Below, in pieces: positions 1-8,460 of a stretch of 13,324 nucleotides of DNA. Under the pieces are notes generated by a model, which saw nothing but the letters and a program-made list of their open reading frames with translations, did not search any database and was not told where the DNA came from. Made by a program: the position numbers and the translations under genes. The stretch comes from Thermomicrobiales bacterium (lineage in GTDB: Bacteria > Chloroflexota > Limnocylindria > Limnocylindrales > CSP1-4). The stretch is from positions 1-13,324 of the forward strand of contig SPCO01000016.1 in NCBI GenBank assembly GCA_004525275.1, read 5' to 3'. Each line of letters opens with the position of its first letter. The first letter of the stretch is position 1.

Positions 1-12
1 CCGAACCCGCAC

Positions 13-999
13 TCACGCTCTGAGGACGGCCCCCCGGCCAGCCTGCCGGGGGGCTGAGGCTGCCGACGTCGGCCCGCGTCGCCGGATTTGGCCTGGGTCT
101 GCGTCGCCCCGAGGCCAGCGCTCGGACCGTTCGAGGGCCGCGGCCAGCGTTGACAGCGCCCTGGCTGCCACGTACGGCGTCGAGAGCACGACATCCGCGG
201 CGGCGCGGACCTCATCAGGCATCCCGTGGGGCCCGGTCACTGCGACCGCCAGACCGTCCAGCCCGCCGCCGGCTCGTGCCTCGCGGAGGACCGCGAACCC
301 ATCGGCATCGCTGAGGTCGTCACCGAAGGCGACGACCGCTGCAGGCACCACCTCGCGCAGGAGCCGCTGAAACGTCTCGCGCTTGCCGTCGGCCGTTCGC
401 GGACGAAGGTCCACGACCAACCGACCCCGATAGTGGGCGAGGTCGTGCGCCGGAATGTCGCGGTCGATGGTTTCGATCGCCGTTTCGACGGCAGCCCGGG
501 CGGCCACCCGATCGTCGGCCTGGCGGACGTGGAACGCCACTGACGGTCCCTTGCGCTCCACGAAAAGCCACGACGGTCGGCCGAGAAGCTCCGGTACGCG
601 CGAGGCGAGGACCTCCGCCGGTTCGACCGACGCTTCGTGCCCTCCCAGGAACGTGGTCCTGACGCGGGACGGGTCCCCGCGCCGCGGGAAGGTCCCGGTT
701 TGCAGGCCGTGGTCGCCGATATAGGTGATGCCTCCGACCCGAACCCGTGAGGCGACGTCGGTGACGGTCCGACCGGTGAGGATGACGACCCGAACGGAGG
801 CTCGAGGCGCGCCGCCGACCCGAGCGAGCCGACGGAGCGCCCGGCGTGCGAGGGGCACGATGACCGCCGCGCCCGGATCTCGCGAGCCCTCGGCGAGGGT
901 CCCGTCAAAGTCGGCCACGATCAGGAGGGGCCCCTCGATCCCGGCCAGCCCGCCGAACCCGCCGATCGCGGCGATGGCATCGTGGTCGGCCGTGGTCAA
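13..999 (-). CDS. otsB: trehalose-6-phosphate phosphatase (OtsB-like, HAD superfamily)
   Basis: A 328-residue cytosolic HAD-family phosphatase, predicted to remove phosphate from trehalose 6-phosphate, the last step of OtsA/OtsB trehalose synthesis. All HAD motifs are visible. Motif I is DFDGTLAE, with nucleophile D30 and acid/base D32. Motif II is LTGR (T75). IGDHGL and FVERKGPSVAFHVR (about residues 146-159) match the family's GNHGLE and E-x-K-x-x-S-x-x-H-x-R cap signatures. Motif III is K206 in ADGKRETF, and motif IV is GDDLSDADGF (D227, D228, D231). About 35 residues after residue 290 are a basic, low-complexity tail outside the fold. The start is TTG at 999-997, overlapping the TGA of the upstream thioredoxin gene by 4 nt (TTGA), so translation is probably coupled. 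No in-frame ATG lies between this TTG and motif I. No trehalose-phosphate synthase is in the window. A related sugar-phosphate phosphatase is the main alternative. Confidence 0.88.
   Translation of the reverse strand: MTTADHDAIAAIGGFGGLAGIEGPLLIVADFDGTLAEGSRDPGAAVIVPLARRALRRLARVGGAPRASVRVVILTGRTVTDVASRVRVGGITYIGDHGLQTGTFPRRGDPSRVRTTFLGGHEASVEPAEVLASRVPELLGRPSWLFVERKGPSVAFHVRQADDRVAARAAVETAIETIDRDIPAHDLAHYRGRLVVDLRPRTADGKRETFQRLLREVVPAAVVAFGDDLSDADGFAVLREARAGGGLDGLAVAVTGPHGMPDEVRAAADVVLSTPYVAARALSTLAAALERSERWPRGDADPGQIRRRGPTSAASAPRQAGRGAVLRA
29..54 (-). terminator. GC-rich hairpin, terminator-like, inside the 3' end of otsB
   Basis: GCCCCCCGGC (29-38) and GCCGGGGGGC (45-54) form a perfect 10-bp stem with a 6-nt loop. 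It lies 13 nt before the otsB stop codon, inside the low-complexity C-terminal tail. No T-rich run follows it on the minus strand, so it does not qualify as a classical intrinsic terminator. It could stall polymerase or protect the 3' end of the message, or it could be chance in GC-rich coding sequence. Confidence 0.35.
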
Positions 1000-1646
1000 G
1001 GCGTGACGTCCACCCCCGGGAGGATCGAACGCAGGCCGTCAGCCATGACGTCCGGCCCGATCCCGCCGAGCGCGCCGTCGCGGACGATCCCCTCGGTGTC
1101 GTTCCAGAAATGGACGGGCAGCGCGACGGCCCCCCACTCGCGCGATGCTTCACCGTCACCGTCCAGGCCCATCGGAAAGACCGCACCGAGCGATTCGGCG
1201 AATGCGGCGACCGCCGGCTCGTCCTCCTGGACGTCGATCGCAAGGACGACCAGGCCCGTCTCCTCATATCGTGCGGCAAAGCTGTTCATCAGCGGAAACT
1301 CGTCCTGACAGGGTGGACACCACGTCGCCATGAAGTTGACCCAGACGGGTTTGCCCCGCAACGAAGCCAGATCGATCGTGCCCCCACCGACCTGCGGGAC
1401 CACGAGCGGGGGGGCGGGCCGACCGACATGGAACGGCCCGTCCGTGGCCGATGGTGATGGGCTCGGTGACGGAGTCGGAGGGAGCGACGACACGGCAGCC
1501 GGGCTCGCCGTCGCGATGCCGGCAGTCGGGCTCGGGACGGCCGCGGGCAGCGACTCGGGGGTCAGCGCGAAGATCCCGCCGAGCGCCAGCCCCGCGACGG
1601 CGACCCCGACGACCAGGCCGGCGACGATCGAAAGGCGGGCCAACAT
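996..1646 (-). CDS. membrane-anchored TlpA/ResA-type thioredoxin-like protein
   Basis: A 216-residue extracytoplasmic thiol-disulfide oxidoreductase. Residues 1-29 form an N-terminal hydrophobic anchor or uncleaved signal (LSIVAGLVVGVAVAGLALGG). A P/S/T-rich linker covers about residues 30-70 (PPTPSPSPSPS). The thioredoxin-fold domain runs from about residue 71 to the end, with the redox motif WCPPC (C110, C113) after VWVNFMAT and a cis-proline in ALPVHFWND (P177). WCPPC is typical of TlpA, ResA and CcmG proteins, which reduce disulfides of exported substrates such as apocytochrome c or copper-site proteins. The actual partner here is unknown because no cytochrome c maturation gene is in the window. 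The ATG at 1646 has no clear Shine-Dalgarno sequence, and a candidate -10 box lies just upstream, so the message may be nearly leaderless. It is the first gene of a two-gene unit with otsB (4-nt overlap). Confidence 0.87.
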   Translation of the reverse strand: MLARLSIVAGLVVGVAVAGLALGGIFALTPESLPAAVPSPTAGIATASPAAVSSLPPTPSPSPSPSATDGPFHVGRPAPPLVVPQVGGGTIDLASLRGKPVWVNFMATWCPPCQDEFPLMNSFAARYEETGLVVLAIDVQEDEPAVAAFAESLGAVFPMGLDGDGEASREWGAVALPVHFWNDTEGIVRDGALGGIGPDVMADGLRSILPGVDVTP

Positions 1647-1715
1647 CTCGGGCGGAGGGTACCAGTACCAGCGGTGGAGGACGTCGCGGACGACTCGCTG
1701 CTAGGATGCCGGGCC
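1647..1715. promoter_or_regulatory. divergent promoter region between thioredoxin-like and sortase-like genes
   Basis: This 69-nt gap is the only divergent intergenic region in the window and must drive genes on both sides. On the plus strand TAGGAT (1702-1707) fits a -10 box (TAnnnT) and ends 8 nt before the ATG at 1716. On the minus strand TACCCT (1661 down to 1656) ends 9 nt before the ATG at 1646. Both spacings put the predicted transcription start at or within about 3 nt of the start codon, so leaderless or near-leaderless transcripts are possible. No convincing -35 hexamer is seen on either strand. An interrupted inverted repeat GGTA-CCAG-TACC (1658-1669) overlaps the minus-strand -10 and could be an operator half-site pair. 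All of this is inferred from short motifs. Confidence 0.4.
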
Positions 1716-2426
1716 ATGAACCCCACGAACTGGCTGCGGACGCGGTTCATCCCGGCGGTCATTACCGCCCTCGGCGTGACGTTCCTCGTGGCGGGCATGC
1801 TGTCGTTCACGAATCCAGTCACGGCCGACCCGCTGGCGACCTCGTCACCGACGGATGTGGCCGTCGTCGACCCGACCCCGAGCCCGCTCATCACCTTGCC
1901 GCCGATCTCATCCGGCGCACCTACGCCCACATCCAGCGCCTTTCCAGCGGATCGCGTGGCGTCGCGGGTGCGCATCGCGGCGCTCAAGATCGATCTGCCG
2001 GTCATCGCGCCGAGGGGGGGTTATCCACCTTGCGACGTCGCAATCTACTTTGGCGATGAGCGACTCGGCCAGCCGGGCCAGGGTCGCGTCACCTACCTGT
2101 ACGGCCACGCGAGGACCGGGATGTTCCTGCCCCTCCTCGATGCCTCGAAGGACGCCAGTGGCAAGAAGATGATCGGGATGGTCGTCGAGGTCTGGACCAA
2201 CGACGATCAGCGATTCCTGTACGTCATCACCAATGTCCGCCGCCATGTCCCCTACGACGAGGTCTTCAACAAGCCCTTCGCGGGGGACAGTGAGCAGCTC
2301 TGGCTGCAGACATCTGAAGGGGTCGGTACGCAACCAAAGCTCCAGGTCGTGGCCGAGCCACTATCGAACGAACCGGCGGACCACAAGGAAGCCAACCCTG
2401 TCGCGAAACCGCGGAACTGCGCCTAG
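1716..2426 (+). CDS. sortase-fold membrane protein with serine at the catalytic cysteine position
   Basis: A 236-residue protein with one N-terminal membrane segment (residues 11-30, FIPAVITALGVTFLVAGMLS), a P/S/T-rich extracellular linker (about 40-78) and a sortase-like beta-barrel domain (about 80-218). Sortases are cysteine transpeptidases that attach proteins to the cell surface or join pilins. The catalytic His is visible (H131 in TYLYGHARTGMFLPLLD). At the position of the usual T-C motif the sequence reads LWLQTSEG, with S200 instead of Cys, and the usual Arg of the following strand is Lys (K208 in PKLQVVAEP). C106 (GGYPPCD) is the only other cysteine in the domain. The protein may therefore be a non-catalytic sortase homologue, or may use a shifted nucleophile. 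The ATG at 1716 is chosen because it directly precedes the membrane segment and follows the candidate -10 at 1702. An upstream in-frame ATG at 1674 would add 14 polar residues. It converges on nuoN, with 11 nt between the stop codons. No LPXTG-type substrate is in the window. Confidence 0.75.
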   Translation: MNPTNWLRTRFIPAVITALGVTFLVAGMLSFTNPVTADPLATSSPTDVAVVDPTPSPLITLPPISSGAPTPTSSAFPADRVASRVRIAALKIDLPVIAPRGGYPPCDVAIYFGDERLGQPGQGRVTYLYGHARTGMFLPLLDASKDASGKKMIGMVVEVWTNDDQRFLYVITNVRRHVPYDEVFNKPFAGDSEQLWLQTSEGVGTQPKLQVVAEPLSNEPADHKEANPVAKPRNCA

Positions 2427-2437
2427 CTCGACCCCGC

Positions 2438-3937
2438 TCAGGTAGGAGGCTGTCCGACGATCGACTGCGCCGCCTCGCTGGCGGCCTCGAGCAGACCGGT
2501 CGGGAACAGGCCCAGCAGGATCGTCAAGGCCGCCGCTGCGGCCAGTCCACCCCACAGCAGACCACCGTGCCGGAGGGCGGGCATCTCGGACGGGGCGTCA
2601 CGCATGAACATGTAGACGACGACGCGCAGGTAATAGAACGCGGCCACGGCGGCATTGACGACCATGATCACAGCCAAGATCGTCAGTGGTCCGCCAGCCT
2701 CCACGGCGGCCAGGATGATGCCCGCCTTGGCAAGGAAGCCGGCCGTCGGCGGGATCCCGATGAGCGACAGCAGGAATAGCGTCATGAGGATGGCCATGAT
2801 CGGCTCGCGCCGACCGAGACCCGCGAAGGTCCCGAGGCTGGATGTGACGCCGGTGCGCTTCTGGAGTGCCGCGATGACCGCGAACGCTCCGAGGTTCATG
2901 AAGGCGTAGGCCACGCCGTAGAACAACAGGGCACCGATCCCATCGACGCCCGGATCCTGGGCCCAGGCGGCCAGGCCGACCAGCATGTAGCCCGTGTGGG
3001 CGATCGAGCTGTACGCCAGCATGCGTTTGACGTTGTCCTGGGTCAGCGCCACCAGGTTGCCGAGGGTCATCGTGATCGTCGCCAGGACGATGACGACCGG
3101 CAACCACCAGTCGGCCAGCGGGCCCAGTGCTTCGACGAAGAGGCGCAGGATCAGGGCGAATGCGCCGATCTTCGGCAAGACCGAGAGATAGCCCGTGACC
3201 GGAGTCGGTGAACCCTGGTAGGCGTCGGGCGTCCAATAGTGGAAGGGGACGGCCGCGATCTTGAAGGCCACGCCCGTCGTGAGGAAGGCGAGGCCGATCG
3301 CGAGGCCCGGTGACAAGGCGACTGCGCCCGTCGCCATCGTCGTTAGATGTTCGGCGATCACGTTGAATCGCAGGGATCCGGTCAGGCCCCAGACGTAGGC
3401 CAGCCCGAACAGGAAGATCGCCGAGCTGAACGAACCGAGCAGGAAGTACTTGATGGCGCCTTCGGTCGAGTACGAGTCTGACTTGTGGAAGCCGGCGAGC
3501 AGGTAGCCAGGCAGGACCATCAATTCGAGTCCGATGAACAGCACCAATAGGTCGGCCGCGGCGGAGATCAGCATCGCGCCGGTCATCGCAAAGACCAGGA
3601 TCGCGGCAAACTCGGCGATCGGCAGCCCGCGCGGGAGGAAGTAGTCCGGCCCGAACAGGATCGTCATCGCGATGACGGCGACGAAGAGGAGATCGAGGAA
3701 CGTGGTCAGGGCATCGACCTGGTAGCTGCCCCCGAAGGCGGTGCTCGGTGTGTCGCCGGCGGCAACGCTGGCTCCGACGACGACCGTCAAGAGCCCGGTG
3801 ATCGCCAGCCCGACCAAGGCGGTCAGAACGGCGACCGGGGTCTTGCCCGGTCTGATGAGGTCCACGATGAGGATCGCCGCGGCGGTCAGGACCCCGACGA
3901 CGAACGGACTGGCGGTCACGATGTCCTGCCAGCTCAA
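2438..3937 (-). CDS. nuoN: NADH-quinone oxidoreductase subunit N
   Basis: A 499-residue polytopic membrane protein, one of the three antiporter-like proton-pumping subunits of complex I. Family members have 14 transmembrane helices, and the hydrophobic pattern fits. Conserved ion-path residues are present: E138 in the helix-5 signature GLELM, K226 in AFKIAAVPFHYWTPDAY, and K256 in LSVLPK. QGSPTPVTGYLS is the canonical NuoN form of the helix-7/8 signature. The start is TTG at 3937-3935, overlapping the nuoM TGA by 4 nt (TTGA). The reading frame gives a normal N-terminal helix from that codon, and no in-frame ATG is near. It is the last gene of the operon. The stop at 2440-2438 lies 11 nt from the stop of the convergent sortase-like gene, and no clear terminator hairpin is visible between them. 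Confidence 0.97.
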   Translation of the reverse strand: MSWQDIVTASPFVVGVLTAAAILIVDLIRPGKTPVAVLTALVGLAITGLLTVVVGASVAAGDTPSTAFGGSYQVDALTTFLDLLFVAVIAMTILFGPDYFLPRGLPIAEFAAILVFAMTGAMLISAAADLLVLFIGLELMVLPGYLLAGFHKSDSYSTEGAIKYFLLGSFSSAIFLFGLAYVWGLTGSLRFNVIAEHLTTMATGAVALSPGLAIGLAFLTTGVAFKIAAVPFHYWTPDAYQGSPTPVTGYLSVLPKIGAFALILRLFVEALGPLADWWLPVVIVLATITMTLGNLVALTQDNVKRMLAYSSIAHTGYMLVGLAAWAQDPGVDGIGALLFYGVAYAFMNLGAFAVIAALQKRTGVTSSLGTFAGLGRREPIMAILMTLFLLSLIGIPPTAGFLAKAGIILAAVEAGGPLTILAVIMVVNAAVAAFYYLRVVVYMFMRDAPSEMPALRHGGLLWGGLAAAAALTILLGLFPTGLLEAASEAAQSIVGQPPT

Positions 3938-5579
3938 TGCGCGGCCCCGCCTTCGGGTTCAAAGGTCGGGCGCGGTCGAAGGATCGCCCATCCGACGCGG
4001 GCCAGGACCAGGATCAGCACGATCGCGAGAAGGCCGATCACTGCCGCCTGCGGGATCTCGATCGGGGACGCTGGATCGACCACCGCGAGGGTCTCGACAA
4101 CGGTCCCCTGGAACAGATCCAGCAACAACCCGGGCTGGATGCCGAAGATGACGACCAGCGTCCCGAGCGGGACGAGGGTCAGGATCTCGACCGGCGTCAT
4201 GTCGGTCAGGTGATCGCCGAGACCCGCCAGGAAATCGGACAGCTCCCCGAACGCGACCCGACCGTACATGTACAGGAGGTAGCTGGCCGCCAGGACCATC
4301 ACGAATGTCGCCACGGCCGCGGCATACGGATCGACTTCGAACGTCCCGACCAGGACGAGGAATTCACCGACGAACCCGGACAGCCCGGGCAGTCCCGCCG
4401 AAGCGAAGACGAAAAACCCGAAGACCGCGACGTAGACCGGCATCTTGGCGGACAATCCGCCCATCTTGGCGATCGTACGATCATGCGTCCGCTCGTAGAT
4501 CACGCCGACGAGCAGGAACAGGGCACCGGTGATCAGGCCGTGGTTGATCATCTGCAGGATCGCGCCCTGGAGCCCTTGCTCGGTGAACACGAAGATCCCG
4601 AGCGTGACGAAGCCCATGTGGCTTACCGATGAGTAGGCCACGAGCCGCTTCAAGTCGGGCTGGACGAGGGCCACGATCGCGCCGTAGATGATCGCGATGA
4701 GCGACAACACGATGATCACGGGCGCGAACGTCTCCGCAGCGGACGGGTAGAGCGGCAGGGCGAACCGGATGAACCCGTAAGCGCCGAGTTTGAGCAGGAC
4801 CGCAGCGAGGATGACCGAACCGGCGGTCGGCGCCTCCGTGTGAGCGTCCGGCAGCCAGGTATGGAACGGGAACATCGGGACCTTGATGGCGAAGGCCAGG
4901 AAGAAAGCCAGGAACGCCAGTATCTGGAGCCCATCGGCGAACCCGCCCGTGCCGGCATAGGCCTTGAGGGTCTCGAAGTCGAACGCGCCGACCCAGGCTC
5001 CGTCGTGACCCGACTGATATGCGAAGGCGGTGGCCAGGATGGCCACTAGCATGAGCAGCGATCCGACCAGCGTGTACAGGACGAACTTCATCGTCGCGTA
5101 GATCCGGTTGGCCCCGCCCCAGATCCCGATGATCAGGTACATCGGGACGAGCACGATCTCCCAGAAGATGTAGAACAGGAACGTGTCCAGGGCGAGGAAC
5201 ACACCGATCATCCCGACCTCGAGGATGAGGAACGAGATCATGTACTCCTTGATCCGGGTCTGGATCGGCTTGAAGCTGGCCAGGATGGCGATCCAGCTGA
5301 GCAACGTCGTCAGGACGACCAGGCTCACCGACAGGCCGTCCGCGCCGAGCTTGTACTGGATGCCGAAGGCGGGGATCCAGTCGGCCGTCTCGACGAACTG
5401 GAAGCCGGGTCGGCCGGGCAGGTAGCCGACGAGAAGGAACAGCGAGATGACGAAGGTCAGGAGGGCGAAGGCCAGCGCCGTGGCCCTCGCCGCGGACGGC
5501 GGCGCGACGGCGATGATCAGTGCACCGATGAGCGGCAGGAACGTGACGATCGTCAGGATCGGGATGCTGTTGACGTCCA

Positions 5580-5580
<1 letters not shown>
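3934..5580 (-). CDS. nuoM: NADH-quinone oxidoreductase subunit M
   Basis: A 548-residue antiporter-like subunit of the complex I membrane arm, expected to pump one proton per cycle. Diagnostic residues are intact: E141 in FWEIVLVPMYLIIG, K233 in IKVPMFPFHTWLPDAHTEAP, and K264 in ILAAVLLKLGAYGF. LVAYSSVSHMGF (discontinuous helix 12 region) is canonical. The true start is the ATG at 5580-5578 (MDVNSIPILTIVTFLPLIGA), since sequence upstream in this frame is arginine-rich out-of-frame nuoL. The ATG overlaps the nuoL stop by 1 nt (TGATG), so translation is coupled. The C-terminus is polar and short (RPRPTFEPEGGAAH). It is larger than nuoN and lies between nuoL and nuoN, as in most bacteria. Confidence 0.97.
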
Positions 5581-7543
<1,963 letters not shown>

Positions 7544-7547
<4 letters not shown>

Positions 7548-7861
7548 TGGCTCATCGCGTCGTATTCGTCGACCAGCGGGGTTCGCTTGTTCCGGTAAAT
7601 GGCGATCACGATGGCCAGCCCCACGGTCGCCTCGGCGGCCGCGACGGCGATGACCATGAGCGCCACGACCGAACCCTGGGCGGCCATCGCGGCGTCTGTG
7701 CCGAATGCTCCGAAGGCCACGATCGAGAGGTTGACGGCGTTGAGCATCAACTCGATGGACATGAGCATGCTGATCGCGTTGCGTCGGGCGAGGAAGCCAA
7801 ATGAGCCAATGGCAAACAACAGGCCGGCCAGGATCAGATAGGCATCAAGCGACCCGCTCAT
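7544..7861 (-). CDS. nuoK: NADH-quinone oxidoreductase subunit K
   Basis: A 105-residue, three-helix membrane subunit, the expected length for NuoK. The two conserved membrane glutamates of the E-channel are present, in MSIELMLNAVNLS and AAAEATVGLAIVIAIYR. These correspond to E. coli NuoK Glu36 and Glu72. The start is the ATG at 7861-7859 (MSGSLDAYLILAGLLFAIG). Upstream sequence in the same frame is the out-of-frame end of nuoJ. The ATG overlaps the nuoJ TGA as ATGA. The C-terminal tail KRTPLVDEYDAMSQ is polar. Confidence 0.97.
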
Positions 7862-8454
7862 GACGGCCCACCCGGTTCGCGCTTGGCCAGGTAGACGCCA
7901 CCGATGACCGCCGCCAGGAGGAGCACGCTGATGACCTCGAACGGCAGGACGTAGCTTTCGAACAGAACCTTGGAAAGGGCATCGGCCGTGATACGGAATC
8001 GCTGGGCAGCTTCGCCCCAATCGGTCGCCACGACGGCCAGAGCGATGATGATCGCGATGACGATGGAGGCGATCGCGGCCGGCACGGCCTGGGTCTGGAA
8101 GACCAGTCGGCTCGGTGCGTCCTTGGTCTGGGTCAGCATGATCGCGAACAGGATCAAGACGCTGATGGCCCCGATGTACACGATGACCTGAGCGGCCGCG
8201 AGGAGGGTCGCCCCGAGGATCACGTAGATGCCCGCAAGGGCGCCGAAACAGACGATCATGGCCAGCCCGCAGCGGATGATGTCGCGCATGGTCACGACCA
8301 TCAGCCCGGAGCCGATCATTACTGCGGCGAAGATCCAGAACAGGGCATCAGCCCAGTTCTGACCAAGGAAGACCAGCATCGCCGCCGCCACCGCGGTCAC
8401 GACCCCGATGACCGCGAGGCCGAGGATGATCGGGACCAGTCGATGCATCACCAT
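7858..8454 (-). CDS. nuoJ: NADH-quinone oxidoreductase subunit J
   Basis: A 198-residue membrane subunit with about five predicted helices, matching the NuoJ family. VIVYIGAISVLILFAIML (about residues 90-107) is the conserved third helix, whose tyrosine and glycine form the pi-bulge hinge next to NuoA, H and K. The downstream loop carries MLTQTKDAPS. The first possible start is ATG at 8454, 6 nt after the stop of the preceding gene, with AGG overlapping that TAG stop as a weak Shine-Dalgarno. A second ATG two codons downstream (8448) is also possible. The stop overlaps the nuoK start (ATGA). Confidence 0.95.
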   Translation of the reverse strand: MVMHRLVPIILGLAVIGVVTAVAAAMLVFLGQNWADALFWIFAAVMIGSGLMVVTMRDIIRCGLAMIVCFGALAGIYVILGATLLAAAQVIVYIGAISVLILFAIMLTQTKDAPSRLVFQTQAVPAAIASIVIAIIIALAVVATDWGEAAQRFRITADALSKVLFESYVLPFEVISVLLLAAVIGGVYLAKREPGGPS

Positions 8455-8460
8455 CTCGGC

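Noticed and set aside
2014..2020. Run of seven G residues in the sortase-like gene as a frameshift or phase-variation site
   Set aside because: The reading frame continues on both sides with sensible sortase-family sequence, so the frame as read is correct. One short tract is not evidence of phase variation.
2021..2029. TTATCCACC, an 8/9 match to a DnaA box
   Set aside because: It is a single copy within the sortase-like coding sequence (codons for Gly-Tyr-Pro-Pro). No cluster of boxes or AT-rich region suggests an origin.
2427..2437. Bidirectional terminator between the convergent sortase-like gene and nuoN
   Set aside because: Only 11 nt separate the stops, and no stable stem with a U-tract could be drawn there or in the adjacent coding ends.
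2598..3962. 454-codon open frame on the minus strand overlapping nuoN in another frame
   Set aside because: Arg/Pro/Asp-rich shadow of nuoN. nuoN itself carries all family signatures.
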